A stretch of DNA of 64,000 bases from Bacteriovoracaceae bacterium (GCA_947441615.1 CANEUH010000003.1:1-64000), one strand, 5' to 3'. Positions 1 through 7,550 are shown, numbered from the stretch's first letter. Translations and numbers: made by a program. Notes: a model not told the origin generated them from the letters alone.

Positions 1-165
1 CCTGGGGGACGTTTTTCTTTAGGTGGGCGTTTTCTTAAAATATCCATAAGCTCTCCAACGAATAGATCATGGCTTTACCATAAATCTGGGTTTGGATCGA
101 GCTGTTCAGTAATTAATGGACAGGAGTCCAGTCAGAGGGGCTCAGTCTATAAGGCTTCTATATAG
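1..165 (+). CDS. Possible 3' end of an unidentified gene (partial)
   Basis: Frame 1 is open from the first base to a TAG at 163-165 (54 codons), while the other two forward frames close within about 40 bases. The peptide is rich in Ser, Arg and Gly and shows no domain I recognise. It would be the C-terminus of a gene that starts outside the window. An open frame this short can arise by chance, so this is a weak call. Confidence 0.25.
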   Translation, partial: PGGRFSLGGRFLKISISSPTNRSWLYHKSGFGSSCSVINGQESSQRGSVYKASI

Positions 166-258
166 TGCACCTTCACGAATCTGTATCATAATTCTTGATA
201 TCTAAAGTGTGCTTTAAAGAATTTTTTTGTTGTGCGATTAAGCTCTTTACCTATTTGT

Positions 259-525
259 TTATTTTTTTCTGAAACTTAATTCTGAAATTTCGCAAATATC
301 CTTTTTCTTTAAAGCAGTATGCTTACATACAAGATTAACTGAATATAGACTATTATCCTCAGCTTTGTTTTCTCTTAAATGTTGATTTAAGACTACTTCG
401 CTACCAATATCGAGCTTAATGCCTCTTTCTTTTAAGAGGTCAATACCATTTGAATCAATAATTATATGACCAGCTAAAACAATTCTAGAAATAAAAAGTG
501 AAACGATAATTAATGATGTTTTCAT
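259..525 (-). CDS. Small secreted protein of unknown function
   Basis: 88 residues. The N-terminus is a short signal-peptide-like hydrophobic stretch (about residues 3-18, ending near LAG), which predicts export to the periplasm. The mature part is charged with two Cys residues near the C-terminus. Its ATG overlaps the TAA of the upstream gene by one base (TAATG), so the two are translated from one message. I do not recognise the family. Confidence 0.6.
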   Translation of the reverse strand: MKTSLIIVSLFISRIVLAGHIIIDSNGIDLLKERGIKLDIGSEVVLNQHLRENKAEDNSLYSVNLVCKHTALKKKDICEISELSFRKK

Positions 526-1172
526 TATTGTTTGCTCGTTCTTGATTGTGATTCAATAATTTTTACCGGATTTTCTATATCAAACTTCTGAACAGTATCA
601 TCTTCAAAGCATGTTTTAAGATTAGGACAATTTCCCATTTCATCACCAATGCAATTTAGGTCAGCAATTAAGGCTTTTTGGCTTCCCTGTTGTTGGGCAA
701 TTTCAGATCCTGCGTCACATTTGATTTTTATTTTACAAAGAACCGCTTTACGTTGACTGCCACACTTGGCGATTTGTGAAGGATTTACAATTGATCTTTG
801 ATAGTCACCAATAGCTTCACACCCTTTAAGATCTACTGACACTTCTAGATATTTATTTAAAATGTCTTCTCTTTGTTTTTGCGTGAGCTCAGACTTAATA
901 GCTGAATAAATGGTAGTGGAATACTTCTTGATAACTTCTGCATATCTCTTATTACATTCCGGACTGGTATTGAGATAGCAGCCAGACATGCAGATTGCCG
1001 AAACTTCTTCGGTAGCTTTTGGAGATATCCCTGAAAGTTTTATCTCACCCTGCATGTCATTATAGCCATAAACCTCTTTAATTATGTGGCTAGCTTCATT
1101 GCCAGTACAGCGGGCATAAGCTCCTTGGTAAGAAACTAATGCTAATGCGACAAGAATTAGTAAGTACTTCAT
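525..1172 (-). CDS. Secreted cysteine-rich protein of unknown function
   Basis: 215 residues with a clear signal peptide (KYLLILVALALVSYQGAYA, cleavage about residue 20). The mature protein contains about a dozen cysteines, several as C-x3-C or spaced pairs, which suggests a disulfide-stabilised periplasmic or secreted domain. An AGGA-type ribosome site precedes the ATG (GTTCCTCC on the plus strand). It is the first gene of a two-gene minus-strand operon with the 88-residue secreted protein. No family recognised. Confidence 0.65.
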   Translation of the reverse strand: MKYLLILVALALVSYQGAYARCTGNEASHIIKEVYGYNDMQGEIKLSGISPKATEEVSAICMSGCYLNTSPECNKRYAEVIKKYSTTIYSAIKSELTQKQREDILNKYLEVSVDLKGCEAIGDYQRSIVNPSQIAKCGSQRKAVLCKIKIKCDAGSEIAQQQGSQKALIADLNCIGDEMGNCPNLKTCFEDDTVQKFDIENPVKIIESQSRTSKQ

Positions 1173-1522
1173 TGTTCCTCCAAAAGTCAGACTGATTTTA
1201 TTTTAAATCAAGAGAATCTTTTTTAACACGATAGAAATTTTGGTAAGTTTTGCCGCAAAACAGCCTTATTAATTGGTTGATTTCTTATGGCACATGAATA
1301 GGGCCTCATGGGGTGCCTCAAAATCATTTTTAGATCTATGCAGTCCTTGACCTGATCCTCCTCTCAGGGATGTATGTAATTCCTACACACTTTGTTAAAA
1401 TCGTGTCAGGACGAGGTCAGGAATCATCTGGTTCATTTTTTGTTGTTGAAATCTTTTATTAGATGAACTAATTAAGTTCAAATAGAAGGTAGTGTTTAAC
1501 AATTAAACTTAAGGAATTTTTA
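1173..1522. promoter_or_regulatory. Divergent intergenic region (no gene seen)
   Basis: About 350 bases separate two divergent secreted-protein genes, so promoters for both directions must lie here. I see AT-rich stretches and an AAGGA ribosome site for the plus-strand gene at about 1510-1515, but no convincing ORF, RNA gene or operator. Confidence 0.35.
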
Positions 1523-1840
1523 ATGAAATATTTATTAACGTTGTCATTTTTACTAGTTTCTGGAATAGCATCAGCTTCAATTAAGGTTCCGTGCGCTACT
1601 GACTTTGTAAAAGTTAAATCTGTGTCTTACAATGTTGCTGACAATACCACTGACGTAAAAGTTGCCCTTCTCGCAGAAGATGAAGAAACAGGTCGTTTCG
1701 CTAGACCAATCCTTTTAAAGACAATATCGTATGCTCTTGAAGGTCAGGTTGCAAAGTCTGATGTTAAAACAGATCTAAATATCCGTATTAACGTTTTCAG
1801 AAGAATCAGAATATGTGAGCTTACAATCTCTGCAAAATAA
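1523..1840 (+). CDS. Small secreted protein of unknown function
   Basis: 105 residues with a textbook signal peptide (KYLLTLSFLLVSGIASA, cleavage about residue 19). The remainder looks like a small beta-rich domain with two Cys residues, near the start and end of the mature part, that could form a disulfide. AAGGA lies 7 bases before the ATG. It precedes another secreted protein by 36 bases on the same strand, likely one operon. Confidence 0.65.
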   Translation: MKYLLTLSFLLVSGIASASIKVPCATDFVKVKSVSYNVADNTTDVKVALLAEDEETGRFARPILLKTISYALEGQVAKSDVKTDLNIRINVFRRIRICELTISAK

Positions 1841-1876
1841 TTTTTTGCCTAATCACCCTATAAAAAAGAGGATTTT

Positions 1877-2455
1877 ATGAAATTAAAGTTATTAATAGCA
1901 GTCGTCTCATTAGGATTTGGAACCATGTCCGCACTAGCTGATGTGGCTTCCGTAGTAGTCAGTAATGACTCAAAAGGAACGCCGACATTGGAAGCTCTCA
2001 AAATAAGTAAAGTTGCCATCGGAACAAGAGTTATACCAAATCAGAACTGCTGGTCGCTTGATTTAGATTGCAGAGATCGTGAAGTGGCGATTTATGAAAA
2101 ACGTCCTGTCCTTGTCGTTAGCTACTTGTCAAAACTGGAAGCTCCGAGATGTGATAGAGAATTGGATTTTGGATGTGTTGGTTCAAACCAAAAAGCATCT
2201 ATTGTTATTCCTCTTAATTTTTCGGATTTAAACAGTTACGAATTAAGTCAACTTGAAGGCAAGCTTTCTAAGAAAGCCAGTAAAGCTCTAGCTCAATCCA
2301 TTTTTAAGGTCAGCTATTTAACCCAGAGACGAATTTTATCATATTGGGGCGGCTGTGAGTATAACATGGAAAACAATAGAACTGATCCTCATTGCAGAGA
2401 AGTGCAGATGTTTAAAGAAGGTACTCAAAAGCTTATTAGAGTTGAGCGTAAATAA
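1877..2455 (+). CDS. Secreted protein of unknown function
   Basis: 192 residues with a signal peptide (about residues 1-21, ending SALA). The mature protein has six or seven Cys residues, including C-W-S-L-D-L-D-C and a later C-D-R-E-L-D-F-G-C pair, which suggests disulfides. GAGG precedes the ATG. It is followed by a strong hairpin at 2472-2507 that probably ends the transcript. No family recognised. Confidence 0.65.
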   Translation: MKLKLLIAVVSLGFGTMSALADVASVVVSNDSKGTPTLEALKISKVAIGTRVIPNQNCWSLDLDCRDREVAIYEKRPVLVVSYLSKLEAPRCDRELDFGCVGSNQKASIVIPLNFSDLNSYELSQLEGKLSKKASKALAQSIFKVSYLTQRRILSYWGGCEYNMENNRTDPHCREVQMFKEGTQKLIRVERK

Positions 2456-2471
2456 TCATTAATCATACTCT

Positions 2472-2507
2472 TTGAACCTCATCTTAGGAAATTGAGATGA
2501 GGTTCAA
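2472..2507 (+). terminator. Strong hairpin after the secreted-protein pair
   Basis: A perfect 13-base-pair stem (TTGAACCTCATCT at 2472-2484, its complement at 2495-2507) with a 10-base loop sits 16 bases after the stop of the 192-residue protein. There is no long U-tract, so it may act as a 3'-end stabiliser or a Rho-assisted terminator. Confidence 0.6.
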
Positions 2508-2551
2508 TCTCAAAAAGTTATGTTAGAAGTCGTCCCTCAAATTTCTTAATA

Positions 2552-2743
2552 CTAGTCATCGATCCAGGCGCTGAAATCATTCACAAAGATAATCAATCCA
2601 GTCTTCTAAATGAAGGCCGTTCTTTTATAAAAAATAGCCAAAAAGTCATTAAAGCCGATAAATCAATCTATGCTATAATAAACTAGTCTTTAATTACAAT
2701 GTGCTAGATCTTCATATGCCCGAACTACCCGATTCACATCGGG
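2552..2743 (+). repeat. Attachment-site copy R1: upstream-gene remnant plus mutM 5' end
   Basis: The first 135 bases read as the C-terminus of an unidentified protein (44 codons ending ..KADKSIYAIIN, TAG at 2684-2686). Then comes a copy of the mutM start (ATG at 2716, M-P-E-L-P-D, stop 8 codons later). Closely similar sequence recurs at 7367-7545. The core contains the inverted repeat CCCGAT-TCAC-ATCGGG (2728-2743), and its short M-P-E-L-P-E/D version recurs at 5056 and at the real mutM (21105). I read it as the left attachment-site remnant of a tandem island. Confidence 0.7.
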
Positions 2744-2799
2744 ACTAATTTAAACTTCAAGCATTTTGCGTATTTGAGAATAAACACAAGGCCTTGAGC

Positions 2800-2870
2800 G
2801 ATCTCGTCACTTCACATATTTTCACTTGATTTCACTTCATATAATGAAATCAGTCGGACTAGTCGGACCC
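2800..2870 (+). promoter_or_regulatory. Putative integrase arm sites, left end of unit A
   Basis: Several TTTCAC/TTCACTT motifs are followed by two AGTCGGAC direct repeats at 2852-2859 and 2861-2868 (9-base period). The same order, TTTCAC repeats then AGTCGGA, follows the attachment copy at 5056 (AGTCGGA at 5192, AGTAGGA at 5201). Two AAGTCGG motifs precede that copy (4994 and 5003). Short direct repeats beside a core are typical of tyrosine-integrase arm sites. Confidence 0.5.
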
Positions 2871-2872
2871 AA

Positions 2873-3523
2873 CTATCCAAGGTTGTTAAAACTGAATCTA
2901 TCTCTCGTTGAATAAGGGAACTCACCGGACTGATGTTTTCTTATGGCGTATCCTGGATACTTACCCTTTTTGATGGCCTCAATGAAATCAGCTTTGGTCA
3001 TCACAACTCTCTTTCGAACATCTAGAAAATCGACATTGGCGCCAGTTTTGTTTTCTTTGATTTTGATGACAAAAGATTTAGGCAACCGCTTTATTCTTTT
3101 GTCTCCCTTGTATTTTCTAATGTCTTTCAAATCAATTATGAGCTCATTCCCTTTTAAGGCCTTCATCAGCATTTTATAAAGATCATCCCAAGTCTTCGCT
3201 TTCTTGCCGAAAGATCTACCTACAGCATTATTCCAAAAGTCCATATTTTCACTCACACCGAAGGTTGACCGTGAATCAAATGTCGTTAACTCATTCAATC
3301 GTCCCAGCAATTCGGCCGTACCTTCGTTAAATTCGATCGTATACACACCACTTATGTAGGCATGTCTCAAGGCATCAACGTCATTATCTTCCAAACCTAG
3401 TCCATACGGGTCAATGCTCCCATCAGGCTTCTTGGGCATAGGACGCAAATCCTTGTCCAACCTCCTATAAAGGTCCATTAAAGCTTCATCTTTCAAATGG
3501 TAAATCTTAAGAATGTTTCCCAT
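2873..3523 (-). CDS. DUF6973-type protein
   Basis: 216 residues, no signal peptide. The central segment DNDVDALRHAYISGVYT followed about 40 residues later by MDFWNNAVGR matches the conserved D-A-L-R-H-A and N-N-x-x-G-R motifs of DUF6973, a domain seen in wall-associated and polymorphic-toxin-like proteins; its activity is not established. The C-terminal third is basic. The ATG lies only 14 bases from the divergent metallophosphoesterase start and has no clear Shine-Dalgarno, so Met16 (about 3478) is an alternative start. The gene lies in accessory DNA between attachment-site copies. Confidence 0.55.
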   Translation of the reverse strand: MGNILKIYHLKDEALMDLYRRLDKDLRPMPKKPDGSIDPYGLGLEDNDVDALRHAYISGVYTIEFNEGTAELLGRLNELTTFDSRSTFGVSENMDFWNNAVGRSFGKKAKTWDDLYKMLMKALKGNELIIDLKDIRKYKGDKRIKRLPKSFVIKIKENKTGANVDFLDVRKRVVMTKADFIEAIKKGKYPGYAIRKHQSGEFPYSTRDRFSFNNLG

Positions 3524-3537
3524 AATAAAATAATATC

Positions 3538-4311
3538 ATGAAAGCACTTAAAATATTTATTCTCCTCATTCCTGTTTTTATCATAATTTACTCAGCTTGC
3601 TTTGAGCCCTATCAACTAGAAAGTACTTTTCACGAAGTTAATATAGGGGAAAGTGGCAAAAGCCTGCTCGTTGCTCATGTGACGGACCTCCATACAAATG
3701 GTCTGGGTAAATTGGAACTAAAACTAATCGATGCTATTCTATCTGAAAAACCAGAGATAATTCTGATAACAGGAGATATCGCAACTCCAGGAGGAACTGC
3801 CAAAGGTTACGAAGATGTTCTTTCTAAATTAAAAGCTCCGCTGGGAGTATATTTCGTCCAAGGAAATTGGGAGTATTGGGAACAAATTAAAGAACTACAC
3901 GATATCCTCAAAAAGACCCATATTGTCGATCTGACAAATAAAAGCATTCAAATAAAAGATAATCTTTGGCTTGTTGGCCTTGACGATGAGCTTGCCGGCT
4001 CCCCTGAGCTTAGCACCTATGAGAATATTCCTGAAAAAAGTAAAACCATCTCAATGTTTCACTCGCCAGCATTGTTCACGTCCATAAATAATAAAACCAA
4101 CTTAGCATTCGCAGGTCACTCCCATGGTGGTCAAATTCGTCTTCCTTTCATTGGTGCTCTATGGACGCCTGAAGGAACAGGTAAATATCACTCTGGCTGG
4201 TTTAAAGAAGGCCAGGCGAAGATGTATGTAAGCCGAGGGTTAGGGAACTCGATTTTACCAATTCGCTTCAACTGCAGGCCTGAAGTCGCCTTTATCAAAG
4301 TAAATTATTAA
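3538..4311 (+). CDS. Calcineurin-like metallophosphoesterase, membrane-anchored
   Basis: 257 residues. One N-terminal transmembrane helix (about residues 5-21) places the enzyme on the outer face of the inner membrane. Metallophosphoesterase motifs are in order: VTDLHTNG (D-x-H, about 50), ITGDIATPGG (G-D, about 80), GNWEYW (G-N in place of G-N-H, about 115), FHSPA (H, about 175) and AGHSHGGQIRLP (G-H-x-H-G-G-Q, about 195). This is the YkuE/YaeI-like subgroup; some relatives act on lipid-linked UDP-sugars, but the substrate here is unknown. Only 14 bases separate it from the divergent gene. Confidence 0.8.
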   Translation: MKALKIFILLIPVFIIIYSACFEPYQLESTFHEVNIGESGKSLLVAHVTDLHTNGLGKLELKLIDAILSEKPEIILITGDIATPGGTAKGYEDVLSKLKAPLGVYFVQGNWEYWEQIKELHDILKKTHIVDLTNKSIQIKDNLWLVGLDDELAGSPELSTYENIPEKSKTISMFHSPALFTSINNKTNLAFAGHSHGGQIRLPFIGALWTPEGTGKYHSGWFKEGQAKMYVSRGLGNSILPIRFNCRPEVAFIKVNY

Positions 4312-4345
4312 TAACTGTCTAGTTTGGCTGTATAACTTGGGTATC

Positions 4346-4380
4346 TTGACTGCACACTATAGTATAGTGTACTATAGTGT
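4346..4380 (+). promoter_or_regulatory. Promoter and palindromic operator of the BrnT/BrnA-type operon
   Basis: TTGACT at 4346-4351 is a good -35 box and TACTAT at 4370-4375 a -10 box 18 bases downstream. Between them lies a perfect 17-base palindrome, ACACTATA-G-TATAGTGT (4354-4370), followed by a third half-site TATAGTGT at 4373-4380. The palindrome fills the -35/-10 spacer and abuts the -10 box. This fits autorepression by a ribbon-helix-helix antitoxin. Confidence 0.65.
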
Positions 4381-4382
4381 CG

Positions 4383-4736
4383 ATGGGACAGTTTAAGTTC
4401 GTTGTATGGTTGGCATACTGGTATCTTCAAAATGAGTCATTCGATTTCGAATGGGACTCCGCCAATATGACCAAAAGCTCAACCAAGCATGGTGTTAGCT
4501 GCGATGAGGTGGAATCAATTTTTTCACTCAAGATGGCCGTACCGATTGGAAGGCAGATTACCCCTGAAGTAGATGAAGAAAGACTCTGTGTCGTTGGTCC
4601 GGCCATAACTGGTAAATTTATCTCTGTGGTCTTTACTCTTAGAGATGGAAGAGTCAGACCCATAAGCTCTCGCATAGCGAGCAAAAAGGAAAGGAGGCTC
4701 TATGAAGAAGTCCGCAAAGCGCTTGAAGGCCTATGA
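4383..4736 (+). CDS. brnT: BrnT-family type II toxin
   Basis: Homologous to BrnT RNases: FDFEWDSANMTKSSTKHGVSCDEVE is the usual opening (F-E-W-D..K-N..K-H-G-V-x-F-x-E-A), followed by a G-x-x-x-x-V-V-F-T-x-R-x-G-R-x-R-x-I-S-x-R-x-A-x-x-K-E-R-x-x-Y-E-type tail. This family cleaves RNA to stop growth and is neutralised by its partner antitoxin. The start is uncertain: GTG 4377 lies in the operator, ATG 4383 gives about 20 residues more than a usual BrnT, and no in-frame ATG lies nearer the F-E-W-D motif. It overlaps the antitoxin gene by 35 bases. Confidence 0.75.
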   Translation: MGQFKFVVWLAYWYLQNESFDFEWDSANMTKSSTKHGVSCDEVESIFSLKMAVPIGRQITPEVDEERLCVVGPAITGKFISVVFTLRDGRVRPISSRIASKKERRLYEEVRKALEGL

Positions 4737-4938
4737 CAAGATTGAATTTGATAGCAAAGAAATTATCGAGGGCATGAGTCGTCTTAAAGGCGCTCGAAGA
4801 AAACCAACCAGTATTGCCCTTGAAGAAGAGCTCCTGAAAGAACTCAAAGCTATCGCATCTAAACGTGGTGTACCCTATCAAGTTCTAATGAGGCTCTTGA
4901 TAGCCGAAGGCGTGAAACGGCTGAAGGATGCTGCCTAA
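4702..4938 (+). CDS. brnA: BrnA-like ribbon-helix-helix antitoxin
   Basis: 78 residues. The middle (RRKPTSIALEEELLKELKAIASKRGVPYQVLMRLLIAEGV) is a typical ribbon-helix-helix DNA-binding fold: a short beta strand, then two helices, as in BrnA/CopG-type antitoxins. The start ATG lies inside the toxin gene with AAAGGAGG just upstream. It should bind BrnT and repress the operon at the 4354-4380 palindromes. Confidence 0.75.
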   Translation: MKKSAKRLKAYDKIEFDSKEIIEGMSRLKGARRKPTSIALEEELLKELKAIASKRGVPYQVLMRLLIAEGVKRLKDAA

Positions 4939-4943
4939 GACAA

Positions 4944-5012
4944 ATGCCCGAACTGCTTTTTTGTCTTTTGGATAATCGACTTATTCATCATTTAAGTCGG
5001 TAAAGTCGGACC
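4944..5012 (+). repeat. Possible decayed attachment core with arm motifs
   Basis: ATGCCCGAACT (4944-4954) matches the first 11 bases of the attachment core at 2716. It is followed about 40 bases later by AAGTCGGT and AAGTCGGAC (4994 and 5003, 9-base period), the arm-type motif seen at the ends of units A and B. It may be a remnant of a further insertion or chance; the match is short. Confidence 0.35.
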
Positions 5013-5210
5013 AGTTTCTCTAAAAATATTATTAATTTTAGTTATTTAAACAACAATGCCAGAACTACCCGATCTAACTTCGGGAAAAATTAAACTCTAA
5101 GCATTTTCATTATTTGTGAATGAAAATCGACTTTCTAGCAGACTCATCATTTCACCATATTTCACTTCTTTTAACCCTATTTCACAACTTCAGTCGGAAA
5201 AGTAGGAAAA
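5013..5210 (+). repeat. Attachment-site copy R3 with left arm repeats of unit B
   Basis: ATG at 5056 opens M-P-E-L-P-D..., a copy of the mutM start with the inverted repeat CCCGA-7-TCGGG (5068-5084). The following 130 bases resemble those after the copy at 2716: AATT-AAACT..AAGCATTTT, then TTTCAC repeats, then AGTCGGA (5192) and AGTAGGA (5201). No gene is seen in this 357-base gap (4939-5295). It marks the junction between units A and B. Confidence 0.6.
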
Positions 5211-5259
5211 ACAAATTGCCTTAATTACGAGGGATAGAAGCCAATGATTTCCAAGGCTC

Positions 5260-5296
5260 TTGACTAATACCTAGTGTTATGTAATACTATGTATTA
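5260..5296 (+). promoter_or_regulatory. Promoter and operator of the HigB/HigA-type operon
   Basis: TTGACT at 5260-5265 is a -35 box. A perfect palindrome, TAATAC-TAT-GTATTA (5282-5296), occupies the -10 position (TAATAC, 16-base spacer) and touches the A of the toxin's ATG at 5296. A repressor bound here would block both polymerase and the start site, consistent with autoregulation by the XRE antitoxin. Confidence 0.6.
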
Positions 5297-5634
5297 TGAA
5301 TCGGCTTTTCAAAGAAACACCTACATTTACTAAAAAAGTCGAATCTATCGGTGATGAATCTCTTTTAAGAACTATTCAGGACACAATCCTTGAAGACCCG
5401 AATGTGGGGAATACTGTCGCCGGTACAGGCGGACTTAAGAAATTCCGTGTACCTGACCCTTCACGTGGTAAAGGCAAGAGAGGTGGTCTTCGGGTTATTT
5501 ATCTCGACCTAGGAGATAAAGAGGTCACTTACCTACTCTATCTTTATGGAAAAGATGAGGCCGAAGATTTAACACCAGATGAAAAGAAAGCACTCAAAAC
5601 TTTAGTCAACTCTATTAAAGGAGAAAGACAATGA
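5296..5634 (+). CDS. RelE/HigB-type toxin
   Basis: 112 residues, no signal peptide. It has the RelE/ParE-fold pattern of HigB-2-like toxins: FTKKVES near the start, a middle segment GTGGLKKFRVPDPSRGKGKRGGLRVIYLDL with conserved K-x-R and R-G-G-x-R-V-I-Y, then Y-L-L-Y-L-Y-G-K-D-E-x-E-D-L-T. These toxins usually cleave mRNA on the ribosome. The next gene, its likely antitoxin, begins before this stop codon (overlap at 5631). Confidence 0.8.
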   Translation: MNRLFKETPTFTKKVESIGDESLLRTIQDTILEDPNVGNTVAGTGGLKKFRVPDPSRGKGKRGGLRVIYLDLGDKEVTYLLYLYGKDEAEDLTPDEKKALKTLVNSIKGERQ

Positions 5635-5948
5635 AAAAGAAACGTATGGCCGATGGATTGCTAAAAAGTCTCCAAGAAGCAGGCCAAATGGAAACAGGCC
5701 AAATTAAAGGCCGTGAGACCTTAAGACGCCTTTCGAAACCTGCTCCAAAATGGACCAAGACCGGTATAAAAAAACTTAGAGAAGAAATATTCCATATGAG
5801 CCAGCCTGTATTTGCTTCGCTTTTGAATGTAAAAACGACTACGGTTCGTGCCTGGGAACAAGGGCAGAGATCCCCCGATGGTGCAGCTTCAAGACTACTT
5901 CAAATTTTATCCAAAGATGTAGATATTGCGGAAGAGTTGGCGTCTTGA
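5631..5948 (+). CDS. XRE-family antitoxin (HigA-like)
   Basis: 105 residues. The C-terminal half is a Cro/CI helix-turn-helix: IKKLREEIFHMSQPVFASLLNVKTTTVRAWEQGQRSPDGAA, with the typical Q-x-x-F-A-x-x-L-x-V and W-E-x-G-x-R-x-P. The N-terminal part probably binds the toxin. Its ATG overlaps the toxin stop (ATGA) and its TGA overlaps the TTG of the next gene, so three genes are translationally coupled. Confidence 0.8.
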   Translation: MKKKRMADGLLKSLQEAGQMETGQIKGRETLRRLSKPAPKWTKTGIKKLREEIFHMSQPVFASLLNVKTTTVRAWEQGQRSPDGAASRLLQILSKDVDIAEELAS

Positions 5949-6442
5949 AAGCTGTAAAACTAGGCAAGAATGTCAAAACCTCTATTAAAAATAAATTTAT
6001 AGTCACTAGAGACTCTAAGGAGCTTGCGGCAGGACTAGGCCTATCTCCCTTAGATGCGATTGTATGGGAAGTGAAATTAAAGATGGCCAATCAGATCATC
6101 TCAAGCGCTGAAGGTAGTGATCTAACTGTTACTGATATTGCTAATCTCGCAGGAACTTCTCGCGCACGTATTACCAAGATACTGAAAATTGATACTTATG
6201 GCATATCCCTCGACGTTCTTGTAAGGGTCTTAGGGGCCGTGTTAAAATTAAAAACTAGCTCGTTTGCTAAAATACTAATCTTCTCGCTTTTTTTTGCGAT
6301 CCTATCTCTGTTTGTTGTTATGTTTACGGTTTTAAACACACTATCTCAATCATCCGAGAAACAAAAAAACAATTATTACAGTGATCTCCTCAAAACAATC
6401 GTTGAGTCACATGATATAAAGAATAATATAAAAATTTTTTAA
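5945..6442 (+). CDS. XRE-type DNA-binding domain fused to a truncated membrane sensor
   Basis: 165 residues from a TTG start that overlaps the preceding TGA. Residues 1 to about 100 are a helix-turn-helix domain (LTVTDIANLAGTSRARITKIL...SLDVLVRVLGA) like the second regulator of HigBA-type operons. Just after LKLK the sequence becomes a transmembrane helix (KILIFSLFFAILSLFVVMF) and the start of an extracytoplasmic sensor segment, then ends at TAA 6440-6442. Beyond that stop the same frame continues as a histidine kinase (6443-7450). The fusion point near 6250 looks like an insertion scar where a kinase lost its own start. Confidence 0.6.
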   Translation: MKAVKLGKNVKTSIKNKFIVTRDSKELAAGLGLSPLDAIVWEVKLKMANQIISSAEGSDLTVTDIANLAGTSRARITKILKIDTYGISLDVLVRVLGAVLKLKTSSFAKILIFSLFFAILSLFVVMFTVLNTLSQSSEKQKNNYYSDLLKTIVESHDIKNNIKIF

Positions 6443-7366
6443 AGAAGATACGCACACTTTAATATAAACAAAAAACCGATTGCAGTATTTGATGAAAACT
6501 TTCATATCGTCTTCAAGTCTGAAAATTTTAAGCCGGAATGGGTTCGAATAAAAGAAGTAAAAAAAGCTTTTGCGAATGTGGGAGTAAGTAATCACTATGG
6601 TTACTTGAAGATTTTCTTACCTAGTCGGCATTATTACAAAGGAGATCTCCCTTACGTTGCTGTTTTCGTTGATGACAAAAAAGGAGATTTGTCGAAAGCA
6701 ATCCAACTAATATTTCTCTTCTTTTTTATTTCCATTATGCTTTGCACATTTCTTTTGTTAATATATTTCATCTACCAAATAAAAAGAAAAGTAATTGAAC
6801 TCGAAAAGATCCTGTCAAACTTAGGATGTGAAAAAAAACTGCTTACACCAAATAAGTTCTTTGATCGATACACACGCATTACAGAAGTAATTAATGGTCT
6901 TCTCTCAACTCTTTTTAACTCAATTGAGCAAAAAGATAAAATTGCGAATTCCAAATTTGAACTTTATAGTCAACTCACGCATGACATTAGGACTCCTCTC
7001 ACAAGTATACAAACATCAACCGAAACTTTATTTCAGGCAAAAAGACTTGATGACTTTGAATTAAATTCACTGCGAACGATAATTAATATGGATGTGGACT
7101 ATCTCACAAACCTAGTAGACGACCTCCTTTTTCTTTCTCTATTGGAAACTCCTCATCGAAAAGAGACGGAGTTTAAATCAATGATAGAAATGTTAGATAC
7201 TCTTGTAGAAAAGCACTCTTCTTCTGAGCGAATATTTCAATCGAATATAATGAAGGATGATCTCTCGAATTTATATTTACCACATTTTGAGTTTTTAAGA
7301 CTAATGAATAATCTTCTATCCAATGCATTTCGCTATTCAAAGAAACTAATTAGGCTTGAAACATAT
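6443..7366 (+). pseudogene. Histidine kinase remnant (interrupted and 3'-truncated)
   Basis: The frame of the XRE fusion continues after the TAA at 6440-6442: sensor segment (..KKPIAVFDENFHIVFKSENF..), transmembrane helix (about 6700-6780), then a kinase core with phospho-acceptor SQLTHDIRTPLTSIQ and N-box LMNNLLSNAFRYSKK. The ATP-binding domain stops there: from 7367 the DNA is an attachment-site copy, so the D/G boxes are missing. The kinase has three defects: fused N-terminus, in-frame stop, lost C-terminus. An internal ATG at 6578 could allow a fragment to be made, but it cannot be an active kinase. Confidence 0.75.
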
Positions 7367-7550
7367 CTAGTCATCAATCCACGCCCTAAAACCAATTCCA
7401 AAGCAAATCAATACAGCCTTCACTTAGAAAGCCGTTCTTTTATTAAATAGATAAAAAAGTCGTTAAAGCCGACAAATCAATCTATGCTATAATAAAATAG
7501 CTTTTAATTATAATAAGCTAGGTCTTCATATGCCAGAACTCCCCGAAGTG
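7367..7550 (+). repeat. Attachment-site copy R2: upstream-gene remnant plus mutM 5' end
   Basis: Diverged copy of 2552-2735. It has the same remnant of a C-terminus (LVIN..SRSFIK, now with an early stop), the same ..CAATCTATGCTATAATAAA.. segment, and then ATG at 7530 opening M-P-E-L-P-E-V followed by a stop. Both copies begin at the same CTAGTCATC, which suggests they descend from one unit. It ends the broken kinase gene and opens unit C. Confidence 0.7.

Noticed and set aside
2800..2870. CRISPR-like short repeats (TTTCAC, AGTCGGA, GGCTGGCTT)
   Set aside because: Units are under 10 bases with no spacers of even length and no cas genes; their position beside cores and integrase fits arm sites.
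6434..6446. Frameshift in the T-run that breaks the kinase
   Set aside because: The kinase downstream is in the same frame as the XRE part; only one in-frame TAA (6440-6442) separates them, so it is a nonsense codon, not a frameshift.
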